DNA of 64,000 nt from Nemertoderma westbladi (Eukaryota; Xenacoelomorpha; Nemertodermatida; Nemertodermatidae): NCBI GenBank assembly GCA_032718475.1, contig JAUCBJ010002777.1, positions 1-64,000 of the forward strand, given 5' to 3'. A program made the position numbers and the translations under genes. A model generated the notes under the pieces. The model searched no databases and was not told the DNA's origin. It saw only the letters and a list, made by a program, of their open reading frames with translations. This document shows positions 20,790-32,909 of this stretch, one piece after another (within the stretch, counting starts at the first letter, position 1; each line of letters begins with the position of its first letter).

Positions 20790-22415
20790 AACTGTGAAGG
20801 TGCGTTGTTTGTCGGTGATACATACTATCACCGACGATAAACGGTAAACGATAAACACTTTGGATCACAATTCGCTAATATTTTGGTGTATCAGTCAACT
20901 TTTTTCAGTTACCTAAGTATTTTCATATTTTGTTGTATTTCAATAAATCTTCATGTGTTACCAAAGTTGTAAATTTTGTCTTAACAATATTTTTCCACCA
21001 TCTTTCTCGCCTAAGTTTATTTATCTTTTGCTGGCTGTATAATATTAATGTATTGTCTCGTTAATTATATAATTATTGTTTATTTGTATTCTTGTTATGG
21101 TCGGTGCTGTATTTAATATGTATATTTTTGTAGTAAGCCGGTTGCGACTGGGGGCTATCGCCCACGACATTAAAGATTTACTTAACTTAACTAATAGTGG
21201 TGTGCCAGTTTTATGTCCATGTTGAATGTATGTATATAGCAGATTTTATAATTTATTTAATATTATACTTTACATTACTAGAAAGCCAGCAAGCTGGCTG
21301 GAAGGAGCCCGGGGGAAAAATCCTAGCCAAGACTATTACAAAGAACTATGTCAGTCAGCAGTAAGTAAACTAAAATTGTCTAAACTGCAAGGCGTGAGGC
21401 TAGCTGACTTTGTGGCTCGCCCCACATAATAAAAAATGCAACTTAGCTACCACTAACAAAAATATAATATGAAGCAAATAATTTCATTATCAAGAACGTT
21501 TACAAGATATAAGATGCGATTACCGAATATTTATAAAAAATGCCCATGATGCGCAACCAGATAAATAACAACGAATAGAGCCAAATAACAAATTTAGTTT
21601 CCTTCTATAGGTATTACCCCGTCGTCAAGCGGAATATCTCTTCCCAGTGAATTCTATGTGAATATGTAATATAGGTACTCCTTAGGTGGTAGGCCAGAGC
21701 GGGCTCCTTAAATACATGCAACTACTGTATTATAGTGTAGGTCAACTATAAAACATTTTGCAATCCACAGTGAGTATCGACTGCAATAGGACACAACACA
21801 CTGCTTTGTGTAACTAAAATTCATTCTCCTGATCCACCCCCTAACATAGCAGAGTGAGTAACCTTATTGTAGATATACCCTTAGGAAGCACTGGGAGAGC
21901 AATCAGCTTATGGGGTAATACATTAGAAACCAACAGCTTATGTGTGAGTAAACATTGCCTTTCCTTATAGCCTACTAGTAAAACTTGGCAACCAACACGT
22001 TTTTCTATGACTGTGTATAACATATTAAGCCATATTTCATCATGAACACCAGCTGTTATTTTACCATTGATTTTAATTTCGCGACAAAACAATGTCAAAA
22101 AACGAAATATATCGAATACCACACATAGAATCGATCTGAAATTTTGTAACGCGATTATGAACCACCAAAGCAATGTACTTGCAAAATTTCATCAAAATCG
22201 CCAGGCAGGAAATGCCTTAACCTAGATAATTATCAGTCAGTATGTCAGTCAGTCAGTCAGTCAGTGTAATGTATCCTGAGATTTTTACAGAAAGTATCCC
22301 TGAGATTCTTACAGTAAGTATCCCGCTGTCAAGCGGGCTCCTAATTAACTCTCACGAGAAGTAAAACGTTGATTAACCTGTTATCGGCATTAACACAGTG
22401 TTCCTTCAATTTCAG
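20790..22415. other. Intronic sequence with small repeats
   Basis: No gene supported. Items seen: a perfect 10-bp stem GTCGGTGATA / TATCACCGAC near 20812-20836; a palindromic 'ccagcaagctggctgg' at about 21287; a reversed R1 end at 21407-21430; and an AGTC microsatellite at 22229-22265. The strings 'gtcgtcaagcgg' (21621) and 'gctgtcaagcgg' (22325) may mark the ends of an old repeat. Confidence 0.5.
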
Positions 22416-22664
22416 GTGGTAGACAGTAAATGCGTTTGTAGCCAAGATATGAAGACAGTCTACAACCCTGAAACTAGTCGCTACCTATGTATGGATCAGG
22501 CTTGCGTTAGCTCTGCTACGGATCTTACTGCCACGAAGCTCACTCTCGATGCGGCTACAAACAAACTCAGTTGCACTGCCACCAGCCATGCACCGCAGCT
22601 TGTTTACGGTTGCTGGGTAACGATGTTGATTATCATGACACTGGTAACCCTGGTGATTACTTAA
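22416..22664 (+). CDS. Exon 3 (terminal) of the cysteine-rich gene
   Basis: Follows acceptor TTCAATTTCAG and is read in phase 0, continuing exon 2. The sequence has VVDSKCVCSQDMK, NPETSRYLCMDQAC (third partial module with CxC), a Thr/Ala-rich stretch, then a hydrophobic C-terminus (CWVTMLIIMTLVTLVIT) and TAA at 22662-22664. The hydrophobic end directly before the stop suggests a GPI-anchor signal or a short membrane anchor. With exons 1 and 2 the total is 666 bases, or 221 residues plus stop, an exact multiple of three. Confidence 0.62.
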   Translation: MVDSKCVCSQDMKTVYNPETSRYLCMDQACVSSATDLTATKLTLDAATNKLSCTATSHAPQLVYGCWVTMLIIMTLVTLVIT

Positions 22665-23542
22665 CTGGTCGCTATTTGTTGATGATGATTTTAAATAAGA
22701 TGATCCGAACTACAATTTTTGTATAAATAATCATTTTAATTATTCTACTCTAATCCGTAATGATTCATTACCTGTTACACTATTCTACTCAAATTTTAAC
22801 TCATGTGTTACGTATTGTACTGAACAATAAGCCTAGGTTGTTAATTCACATGTTTGTTAATAATGAGCATGGTGTCTGGAGTCACCCAGTAACCTGTCGT
22901 CTTGGTCATGTGTGGATTTATCCTACTCTGCAAATTTTCCATTTAATACTTACCTTTTAACATTCTGTATATATTTAATCTTTAAATCAAATATACAGTA
23001 GTAGAATTTAAACATATGCTATTATGTAACATAATGGTACTTAAATATACTCGAAGTAATTGGAATAGTTTTGATTGTATTACTGAATTAAGTTTGCCAA
23101 TGTTACGTAAGTTGCAGGTGGTAGTCGGACAATAGCAAGGATAGTGTAGTCCGACTCCAGCTGCTGAGGGTGGGGATTGAGGTTTCAGATTGGGGATTTG
23201 GGGAGGAGGGGGGGGGGATGGTAAAACAGAATCCTGTGCCCGGGTAGAAGGGGTGTTGGTATGAACTCAAGATTCTAAACTATTTATTTTTGATCTGAAG
23301 TGGGTGAGGCTGGGCGCTTATCAAATCTAACAGTGTTTATATAGATGCTTAGAGCAGCCTACCGTGTTTTATGTTTATGGATAGTATTTGTTTTCCTAAA
23401 TAATGTCTGGTATGTTTTTTTTAAAAATGATACAGTATTTGGTTAGTATTTTATTGCGAAAATGAAGATTTCTACTTGGTATTAATTTTTTTTGGTCACT
23501 TTTTGATTAGCGCCGTAACGCAACGACAGGAAGGGAATACAG
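22665..23542. other. 3' flank of the cysteine-rich gene
   Basis: AT-rich probable 3' UTR and spacer; I see no clear AATAAA close to the stop. A G run is at 23208-23218. No other feature. Confidence 0.5.
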
Positions 23543-26500
23543 GCCGCTCCCCGCTAGTACAACTCTATAAGCAGCCTGTTCTAATGAACTGAGGGGCCGT
23601 TGGGCTCTCCGCTCACCGCTAGTACAACTCTATAAGCAGCCTGTTCTAATGAACTGAGGGGCCGTTGGGCTCCCCGCTCCCCGCTAGTACAACTCTATAA
23701 GCAGCCTGTTCTAATGAACTGAGGTGCCGTTGGGCTCCCCACTCACCGCTAGTACAACTCTAGAAGCAGCCTGTTCTAATGAACTGAGGTGCCGTTGGGC
23801 TCCCCACTCACCGCTAGTACAACTCTAGAAGCAGCCTGTTCTAATGAACTGAGGGGCCGTTGGGCTCCCCGCTCCCGCTAGTACAACTCTATAAGCAGCC
23901 TGTTCTAATGAACTGAGGGGCCGTTGGGCTCCCTGCTCCCAGCTAGTACAACTCTAGAAGCAGCCTGTTCTAATGAACTGAGGGGCCGTTGGGCTCTCCG
24001 CTCACCGCTAGTACAACTCTAGAAGCAGCCTGTTCTAATGAACTGAGGTGCCGTTGGGCTCCCCACTCACCGCTAGTACAACTCTAGAAGCAGCCTGTTC
24101 TAATGAACTGAGGTGCCGTTGGGCTCCCCACTCACCGCTAGTACAACTCTAGAAGCAGCCTGTTCTAATGAACTGAGGGGCCGTTGGGCTCTCCGCTCAC
24201 CGCTAGTACAACTCTATAAGCAGCCTGTTCTAATGAACTGAGGGGCTGTTGGGCTCTCCGCTCACCGCTAGTACAACTCTATAAGCAGCCTGTTCTAATG
24301 AACTGAGGGGCCGTTGGGCTCCCCGCTCCCCGCTAGTACAACTCTATAAGCAGCCTGTTCTAATGAACTGAGGTGCCGTTGGGCTCCCCACTCACCGCTA
24401 GTACAACTCTAGAAGCAGCCTGTTCTAATGAACTGAGGTGCCGTTGGGCTCCCCACTCACCGCTAGTACAACTCTAGAAGCAGCCTGCTCTAATGAACTG
24501 AGGGGCCGTTGGGCTCCCCGCTCCCCGCTAGTACAACTCTATAAGCAGCCTGTTCTAATGAACTGAGGGGCCGTTGGGCTCCCTGCTCCCAGCTAGTACA
24601 ACTCTAGAAGCAGCCTGTTCTAATGAACTGAGGGGCTGTTGGGCTCTCCGCTCACCGCTAGTACAACTCTAGAAGCAGCCTGTTCTAATGAACTGAGGTG
24701 CCGTTGGGCTCCCCACTCACCGCTAGTACAACTCTAGAAGCAGCCTGTTCTAATGAACTGAGGTGCCGTTGGGCTCCCCACTCACCGCTAGTACAACTCT
24801 AGAAGCAGCCTGTTCTAATGAACTGAGGGGCCGTTGGGCTCCCCGCTCCCCGCTAGTACAACTCTATAAGCAGCCTGTTCTAATGAACTGAGGGGCCGTT
24901 GGGCTCCCTCCCAGCTAGTACAACTCTAGAAGCAGCCTGTTCTAATGAACTGAGGGGCCGTTGGGCTCTCCGCTCACCGCTAGTACAACTCTAGAAGCAG
25001 CCTGTTCTAATGAACTGAGGTGCCGTTGGGCTCCCCACTCACCGCTAGTACAACTCTAGAAGCAGCCTGTTCTAATGAACTGAGGGGCCGTTGGGCTCCC
25101 CGCTCCCAGCTAGTACAACTCTAGAAGCAGCCTGTTCTAATGAACTGAGGGGCCGTTGGGCTCCCTGCTCCCTGCTAGTACAACTCTATAAGCAGCCTGT
25201 TCTAATGAACTGAGGGGCCGTTGGGCTCCCCGCTCCCAGCTAGTACAACTCTAGAAGCAGCCTGTTCTAATGAACTGAGGGGCCGTTGGGCTCCCCGCTC
25301 CCTGCTAGTACAACTCTATAAGCAGCCTGTTCTAATGAACTGAGGGGCCGTTGGGCTCCCCGCTCCCAGCTAGTACAACTCTAGAAGCAGCCTGTTCTAA
25401 TGAACTGAGGGGCCGTTGGGCTCTCCGCTCACCGCTAGTACAACTCTAGAAGCAGCCTGTTCTAATGAACTGAGGTGCCGTTGGGCTCCACGCTCACCGC
25501 TAGTACAACTCTAGAAGCAGCCTGTTCTAATGAACTGAGGTGCCGTTGGGCTCCCCGCTCCCAGCTAGTACAACTCTAGAAGCAGCCTGTTCTAATGAAC
25601 TGAGGGGCCTTTGGGCTCCCCGCTAGTACAACTCTAGAAGCAGCCTGTTCTAATGAACTGAGGTGCCGTTGGGCTCCCCGCTCACCGCTAGGACAACTCT
25701 AGAAGCAGCCTGTTCTAATGAACTGAGGGGCCGTTGGGCTCCCCGCTAGTCCAACTCTAGAAGCAGCCTGTTCTAATGAACTGAGGGGCCGTTGGGCTCC
25801 TCGCTCCCAGCTAGTACAACTCTAGAAGCAGCCTGTTCTAATGAACTGAGGGGCCTTTGGGCTACCCGCTAGTACAACTCTAGAAGCAGCCTGTTCTAAT
25901 GAACTGAGGGGCCGTTGGGCTCCCCGCTCCCAGCTAGAACAACTCTAGAAGCAGCCTGTTCTAATGAACTGAGGGGCGTTTGGGCTCCCCGCTAGTACAA
26001 CTCTAGAAGCAGCCTGTTCTAATGAACTGAGGTGCCATTGGGCTCCCCGCTCACCGCTAGTACAACTCTAGAAGCAGCCTGTTCTAATGAACTGAGGAGC
26101 CGTTTTGCTCCCCGCTAGTACAACTCTAGAAGCAGCCTGTTCCAATGAACTGAGGGGCCGTTGGGCTCCCCGCTCACCGCTAGTACAACTCTAGAAGCAG
26201 CCTGTTCTAATGAACTGAGGGGCTGTTTGGCTCCCCGCTCACCGCTAGTACAACTCTAGAAGCAGCCTGTTCTAATAAACTGAGGGGCCGTTGGGCTCTC
26301 CGCTCACCGCTAGTACAACTCTAGAAGCAGCCTGTTCTAATGAACTGAGGGGCCGTTGGGCTCCCCGCTCACCGCTAGTACAACTCTAGAAGCAGCCTGT
26401 TCTAATGAACTGAGGGGCCGTTGGGCTCCCCGCTAGTACAACTCTAGAAGCAGCCTGTTCTAATGAACTGAGGGGCCCGTTGGGATCACCGCTAGTACAA

Positions 26501-28455
26501 CTCTAGAAGCAGCCTGTTCTAATAAACTGAGGGGCCGTTGGGCTCCCCTCTAGTACAACTCTAGAAGCAGCCTGTTCTAATGAACTGAGCGGCCATTGGG
26601 CTCCCCGCTCACCGCTAGTACAACTCTAGAAGCAGCCTGTTTTAATGAACTGAGGGGCCGTTGGGCTCCCCGCTCACCGCTAGTACAACTCTAGAAGCAG
26701 CCTGTTCTAATGAACTGAGGGGCCGTTGGGCTCCCCGCTCACCGCTAGTACAACTCTAGAAGCAGCCTGTTCTAATGAACTGAGGGGCCGTTGGGCTCCC
26801 CGCTCACCGCTAGTACAACTCTAGAAGCAGCCTGTTCTAATGAACTGAGGGGCCGTTGGGCTCCCTGCTCACCGCTAGTACAACTCTAGAAGCAGCCTGT
26901 TCTAATGAACTGAGGGGCCGTTGGGCTCCCCGCTCACCGCTAGTACAACTCTAGAAGCAGCCTGTTCTAATGAACTGAGGGGCCGTTGGGCTCCCCGCTC
27001 CCCGCTAGTACAACTCTAGAAGCAGCCTGTTCTAATGAACTGTGGGGCCGTTGGGCTCCCCTGTATTACAACTCTAGAATCAGCCTGTTCTAATGAACTG
27101 AGGGGCCGTTGGGCTCCCCTCTAGTACAACTCTAGAAGCAGCCTGTTCTAATGAACTGAGGGGCTGTTGGGCTCCCCGCTCACCGCTAGTACAACTCTAG
27201 AAGCAGCCTGTTCTAATGAACTGAGGGGCCTTTGGGCTCCCCGCTAGTACAACTCTAGAAGCAGCCTGTTCTAATGAACTGAGGGGCCGTTGGGCTCCCC
27301 GCTCCCCGCTAGTACAACTCTAGAAGCAGCCTGTTCTACTGAACTGAGGGGCCGTTGGGCTCCCCGCTCACCGCTAGTACAACTCTAGAAACAGCCTGTT
27401 CTAATAAACTGAGGGGCCGTTGGGCTCCCCGCTCCCCGCTAGTACAACTCTAGAAGCAGCCTGTTCAAATGAACTGAGGGGCCGTTGGGCTCCCCTCTAG
27501 TACAACTCTAGAAGCAGCCTGTTCTAATGAACTGAGGGGCTGTTGGGCTCCCCTCTCACCGCTAGTACAACTCTAGAAGCAGCCTGTTCTAATGAACTGA
27601 GGGGCCGTTGGGCTCCCCTCTAGTACAACTCTAGAAGCAGCCTGTTCTAATGAACTGAGGGGCCGTTGGGCTCCCCGCTCCCCGCTAGTACAACTCTAGA
27701 AGCAGCCTGTTCAAATGAACTGAGGGGCCGTTGGGCTCCCCTCTAGTACAACTCTAGAATCAGCCTGTTCTAATGAACTGAGGGGCCGTTGGGCTCCCCT
27801 CTAGTACAACTCTAGAAGCAGCCTGTTCTAATGAACTGAGGGGCCGTTGGGCTCCCCTCTAGTACAACTCTAGAATCAGCCTGTTCTAATGAACTGAGGG
27901 GCCGTTGGGCTCCCCTCTAGTACAACTCTAGAAGCAGCCTGTTCTAATGAACTGAGGGGCCGTTGGGCTCCCCTCTAGTACAACTCTAGAATCAGCCTGT
28001 TCTAATGAACTGAGGGGCCGTTGGGCTCCCCTCTAGTACAACTCTAGAAGCAGCCTGTTCTAATGAACTGAGGGGCCGTTGGGCTCCCCGCTCCCCGCTA
28101 GTACAACTCTAGAAGCAGCCTGTTCTAATGAACTGTTGGGCCGTTGGGCTCCCCTGTATTACAACTCTAGAATCAGCCTGTTCTAATGAACTGAGGGGCC
28201 TTTGGGCTCCCCGCTAGTACAACTCTAGAAGCAGCCTGTTCTAATGAACTGAGGGGCCGTTGGGCTCCCCGCTCCCCGCTAGTACAACTCTAGAAGCAGC
28301 CTGTTCAAATGAACTGAGGGGCCGTTGGGCTCCCCTCTAGTACAACTCTAGAAGCAGGCTGTTCTAATGAACTGAGGGGCCGTTGGGCTCCCCGCTCACC
28401 GCTAGTAGAACTCTAGAAGCAGCCTGTTCTAATGAACTGAGGGGCCGTTGGGCTC
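23543..28455 (-). repeat. 65-bp satellite derived from LINE-A RT, block 1
   Basis: Roughly 75 units of about 65 bp ('ctagtacaactctagaag...gggctccccgctcaccg'), with 57-bp variants lacking 'ccgctcac'. On the minus strand a unit reads GAGCCCAACGGCCCCTCAGTTC..., matching LINE-A codons at 11221-11277 (EGAQRLLSSLEHAASS) at about 43 of 49 positions. Sub-types (TCTATAAG / TCTAGAAG; CTCACC / CTCCCC / TCCCAG) recur in order; a marked variant at 23931 returns at 24581, 650 bp later, which suggests 10-unit higher-order repeats. Confidence 0.95.
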
Positions 28456-29645
28456 TGTAAAGGCTTTTGCGGAATTAGCTAGTCATTTTCCCCGCAAAGT
28501 ACTCTGTAGATGTTTTAACGGACATAAAAGCCGTTTCCTTACTGTACCGGTATTTTAGTGGACATAAAAAGCTATTTTTCTGTATGTGTACTTTAGCGGA
28601 CATAACTAGCGATCTTATGCCACAATACGCCATAATACTCTCTACACAGTGTAGTTCAGATTACGACATCTATCAGCTGATTTGGTGTACTCGTGGAACT
28701 TTCTTTGTTCAGGCCCACTCTGTGCAATCACTCGACCAATCAGAGCGATTTTCAGTTTATTTCACAGAGGCCTCCGGGAACTCGCGCAATGCATTATGGT
28801 TTATGTTTACCTTTTTTCCTGATGCCATGAACATCGGCTATGGAATTATTCTATGTTTCAGACTTTAGCAAAACATTAGAACGGCTTTGATTACCGGAAC
28901 GTATAACTGTTATCACGGCATCACACACAACATAAAACGAACCTCAAACTTACACACCGCATTATTTTACTGTTATTTACTGTCGGTTATTAATTGTATC
29001 GGTTGATGGAATATTGTTATATTTGGATAATATCGATAAAGAATCATAAAACCCCCCATCTTCTTGATATACTGAAGGTAAGAGACCGGTTACATATAGC
29101 AATTGCGACTTACATTATATTGGTTTTGGAGTGAATCTAATGCTATTTCATAGGCACTACATGAGTCAATTGCTGTTCTCTTTATATATGATCAAATTCA
29201 GTGAAGGTCGGCAGATTGGTATGCAGTATTGTGCGGTAGTGTGCATGAATGTTACTGATAACTAAGCATCTCCTAAAGAATGCGCCTTATACGTGAATCA
29301 TTAGCCATCCAGTTGTGTTTAGTATAAGTCATAACTCTGTTTACATATTTAGAGCGCCACGTCCTAAAGAAACTGTTAATATTTCCCGAAAGTGAATAAT
29401 ATTTGTCAGAGATTATATATTAACGATCAATCGAATAATACAGTAGGCTTACACCGCAATAAGGTCAGAGCTTCCGAATCCAGTCTCCCGGGTATATCCA
29501 GCGGGTGAATGGTCGCGCATAGGCTGGCTTCGGCTAATGTAGTGTTTATTTGTATCAAATACTTGTCATAGGGTAAAGTCGATTTACAAACTAAAAGACA
29601 CCTAAAATTAGCGGGTTAAACTGCTAAAGTCTAAAAGCGCGAACA
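28456..29645. mobile_element. Probable solo LTR (1190 bp) inside the satellite
   Basis: Unrelated sequence starting TG (TGTAAAGGC) and ending CA (GCGCGAACA), flanked by a perfect 5-bp duplication GGCTC (28451-28455, 29646-29650). It contains short internal repeats 'cggacataaaa' at 28519, 28558 and 28598. There is no convincing coding sequence. TG...CA ends with a 5-bp target duplication are typical of an LTR left after recombination of a full element. The parent family is not in the window. Confidence 0.7.
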
Positions 29646-30488
29646 GGCTCCCCGCTCACCGCTAGTACAACTCTAGAAGCAGCCTGTTCTAATGAACTGA
29701 GGGGCCGTTGGGCTCCCCGCTCCCCGCTAGTACAACTCTATAAGCAGCCTGTTCTAATGAACTGAGGGGCCGTTGGGCTCCCTGCTCCCAGCTAGTACAA
29801 CTCTAGAAGCAGCCTGTTCTAATGAACTGAGGGGCCGTTGGGCTCTCCGCTCACCGCTAGTACAACTCTAGAAGCAGCCTGTTCTAATGAACTGAGGGGC
29901 CGTTGGGCTCCCCGCTCCCCGCTAGTACAACTCTATAAGCAGCCTGTTCTAATGAACTGAGGGGCCGTTGGGCTCCCTGCTCCCAGCTAGTACAACTCTA
30001 GAAGCAGCCTGTTCTAATGAACTGAGGGGCCGTTGGGCTCTCCGCTCACCGCTAGTACAACTCTAGAAGCAGCCTGTTCTAATGAACTGAGGGGCCGTTG
30101 GGCTCCCTGCTCCCAGCTAGTACAACTCTAGAAGCAGCCTGTTCTAATGAACTGAGGGGCCGTTGGGCTCTCCGCTCACCGCTAGTACAACTCTAGAAGC
30201 AGCCTGTTCTAATGAACTGAGGGGCCGTTGGGCTCTCCGCTCACCGCTAGTACAACTCTAGAAGCAGCCTGTTCTAATGAACTGAGGGGCCGTTGGGCTC
30301 TCCGCTCACCGCTAGTACAACTCTAGAAGCAGCCTGTTCTAATGAACTGAGGGGCCGTTGGGCTCCCCGCTCCCCGCTAGTACAACTCTAGAAGCAGCCT
30401 GTTCAAATGAACTGAGGGGCCGTTGGGCTCCCCGCTAGTACAACTCTAGAAGCAGCCTGTTCTAATGAACTGAGGGGCCGTTGGGCTC
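29646..30488 (-). repeat. 65-bp satellite, block 2
   Basis: About 13 further units, continuing block 1 after the solo LTR. The right end grades into non-amplified LINE-A sequence at 30480-30515. Confidence 0.95.
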
Positions 30489-30520
30489 CTTCTAGTGATT
30501 CTGAGAGTTCGCTAAGGACG
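30489..30520 (-). pseudogene. LINE-A remnant bordering the satellite
   Basis: The minus strand reads CTCTCAGAATCACTAGAAGGAGCC, corresponding to LSESLEGA, exactly the LINE-A codons that precede the amplified segment at 11205-11228. This is the ancestral junction of the array. Confidence 0.8.
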
Positions 30521-30861
30521 TGCTCAAATAACATAGTCAAACTCATTAAATTATAAATATGAATCGTGATAAAGTTAACCTGGAGGACTCCCAATATTAC
30601 TACAATCCACCATTAATATGAGAATAAATAGCGTTTTTGCGACTAGTTTGATTTAAAATTTCAATTTTTGTTGCTCTTTGGCCTTCCCCACGTTGGCTGA
30701 ACACATCATAACAATGATATTGACATACAACACGAAATTTGAGCTGAGGCGGTACCCCCCCCCCCCCCCCCCCCCCTTAAGTAAAATATAAAGCTTGCAT
30801 CTTCACTTCCAGTTAAGATGTAATATTGTCTGAATGTCAAAGTACTGTAAGAGCTAGCTAC
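30521..30861. other. Spacer with poly-C run
   Basis: No gene. About 20 C occur at 30757-30776. The open minus-strand frame here is not credible. Confidence 0.5.
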
Positions 30862-31093
30862 TGTGGGGCGAGCCACGAAGTGAGTGAGCCTTAGCGTAGT
30901 GGTACCATTAATCAACCTGTCGTTCTGTCGTTCTGTCGTTCTGTCGTTCTGTCGTTCTGTCGTGTTCAATTTTAAACGTTAATAACTCGGCCAATCTTTG
31001 ATGAAATCTATCCAAACTTGGTACACATGTTGTTTGGCAAAAGTTTAGAAATTTTCCAAGTAGAATTTCCGTGTGGCCTTCGAGAAGCTAAGA
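30862..31093 (+). repeat. Mosaic repeat R1, 5' portion
   Basis: TGTGGGGCGAGCCACGAAGTGAGTGAGCC..., then five TCGTTCTG units, then the conserved core 'ttaataactcggccaatc...caaacttggtacaca', ending near 'cgtgtggccttcgagaagc'. Confidence 0.78.
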
Positions 31094-32034
31094 TAATAGC
31101 AGTTAATTAGTTAATTAAGTTGATTGCGGTGAAAACGCCATTTTCAACCTGCCTTTTAAAGGAAATTAATTGTTTTACAGTATAAGATTTAAATAATTAT
31201 ACTTAAAAATTATACAGATATAATCCCCATACGCCATTCTATTATAGTTTTTAATTAGTTTAAGTGATTTGCTTTAATAAATGTGTCTTTAATTGATCTA
31301 AACGTAATTAAACCGCACAATTATTGAGTACAAATTTAATCCTTCCCATTATTGGTCAAGTCTCTGCTGGTGTGGAGCTAGCTGCTGGGAGTTGTGGCTG
31401 TAGACTAACCTGAGAGGAATTGTAATAGAGGCAACCAGTATTGCTATTCCAGCCCAATCACTGAATTGTGTTTATTATAGGCTGGACGGGCCGCATAACC
31501 GTTCGACTATTACTACTATTGCTATCTCAGTTAAATGACAGATATAATAACATAAATACAATCCATGGCATGGCTGTTGTAGGCTTCTGAAATAGTTTAT
31601 TCCACAATGTATATGTCTGGTTATTTTTTAATTGAATTTTTGCAAAGTAGTAAAATTAATGTTCTTAAAAATAATATTATTATTTTATATGTAACCTAGG
31701 AAATTAGCTACATTTTTTCGCTGCAGCTTTAAGAGTGTACATTGATTTAATATTATTTCAATACCCATATTACTACATCGGCATAAGATGCGTTGGCGTT
31801 GTATCACACATCTCCACATATCACACATCTCCACATAGATGTATCAACAGTTACTCGCACAGTTTCGAAACTTCGCATAGTTATAACTGTATAAAGATCG
31901 TCAGTCTGCGTTTAGGAAAAATATTTTATGACAAAACAGGACAAGCGACGAGCGCAACGAGGCATATAATGAAGACGAGTACTGCGTTGACTAAATTATT
32001 ATATAAACCACCTGGCTTCACATATTGATCGCAT
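31094..32034. other. AT-rich spacer with a LINE-tail-like fragment
   Basis: No gene. At 31478-31530 'ggctggacgggccgcataaccgttcgactattactacta' resembles the 3' end seen at 62958-62999 and is probably a LINE-C tail. At 31905-32000 there is a partial duplicate of the R1 3' portion that follows it. Confidence 0.5.
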
Positions 32035-32428
32035 CCCTAGTTATTATTATTATAAAGATCGTCCTAGCTTGCGTTTAAGAAATATATTTAAATACAAAAC
32101 AGGACGAACGCAAAGAGGCTTATAATGAAAACGAGTACTGCGTTTATTATATTCCTATAAACCACCTGGCTTTGCATATTTAACGTGCGATTGGAAATAA
32201 GTTCGTGCTACCCTTCCTTGGGTGGTAGATGTCGCGGTTATGTATTGGTGGTTGGGAAGGGTGGGGGGGGGGGAGATTAAAAGGGGTGAACACGTACTGT
32301 CCACCTTTCTTTGATTGATTGGTGGTGTGGGTAAATTTCTCAAAACCTGATTTTGTGATACAGTCGCTGCATTTTAATTTGTATATAATAACTAGGCCTC
32401 GTGCTGCGCGAAGTCCCCACGAACGTGT
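32035..32428 (+). repeat. Mosaic repeat R1, 3' portion (copy c)
   Basis: Relative of 14678-15080 ('catccctagttattattattataaagatcgtcc' to CTGCGCGAAGTCCCCACGAACGTGT), with a G run at 32262-32273. Confidence 0.78.
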
Positions 32429-32818
32429 ATAGTATATAACCTGGTGGGATAAATAACTTGTCTCGTCTGGAACTCTTATATTTTTCTTGTTTCTGATTCT
32501 CCATATTCCTATGTCTATCCTTGGCAACCAACCAATGAGATTCCTCCATACTTAGTCCACTACAAGCATTATTAACCAATGATGATCGACTCTAATTAAT
32601 TTTACTAATCAATGTTAAACAATCTCTATGATTATTTTAATTCGAATTCGCTGATCATTCAGTGGCTTTTTATGATTTTATTTAATTAAAATGTTTTCAA
32701 ATTATTGACTACCGCTAATCTCCTTTCTTAGATACCGGTAATTAAACTTATTTATATCATTATTGTAAATTATTATTGAACGTATTATTTATTTACAATT
32801 ACCGGTACAATAAGTAAT
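32429..32818. other. AT-rich spacer
   Basis: Nothing recognised. Confidence 0.5.
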
Positions 32819-32873
32819 ATGGAATTGTCATATTATTTGTCGTTTTTAATGTTTTTCGCAATTACTTTTGAAG
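32819..32873 (+). CDS. Possible signal-peptide exon of a second gene
   Basis: ATG at 32819 gives a short hydrophobic leader (MELSYYLSFLMFFAITFE) and then a strong phase-1 donor (GAAG|GTGAGT at 32874). This is the form of a first exon encoding a signal peptide, as in the cysteine-rich gene at 2637. I could not identify a following exon, so it may be chance or a relic. Confidence 0.3.
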
Positions 32874-32909
32874 GTGAGTTACAGGCCTACCGTTCTACAG
32901 TTATATGAG

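Larger units (their letters stand above)
10604..22415 (+). other. Intron 2 of the cysteine-rich gene
   Basis: Inferred phase-0 intron, from GTAGTA at 10604 to a pyrimidine-rich acceptor TTCAATTTCAG ending 22415. It contains LINE-A, a 2.9-kb duplication, MITEs, a fold-back element and mosaic repeats. A further skipped exon cannot be excluded. Confidence 0.45.

Noticed and set aside
21841-22173. 110-codon minus-strand frame
   Set aside because: No clear start context, no motif and no relatives in the window.
23543-28455. CRISPR-like regular repeats
   Set aside because: The units are contiguous tandem copies without unique spacers, the genome is eukaryotic, and the unit is LINE-derived.
28584-28868. 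94-codon frame in the insertion within the satellite
   Set aside because: No domain or relatives; the region is better explained as a solo LTR.
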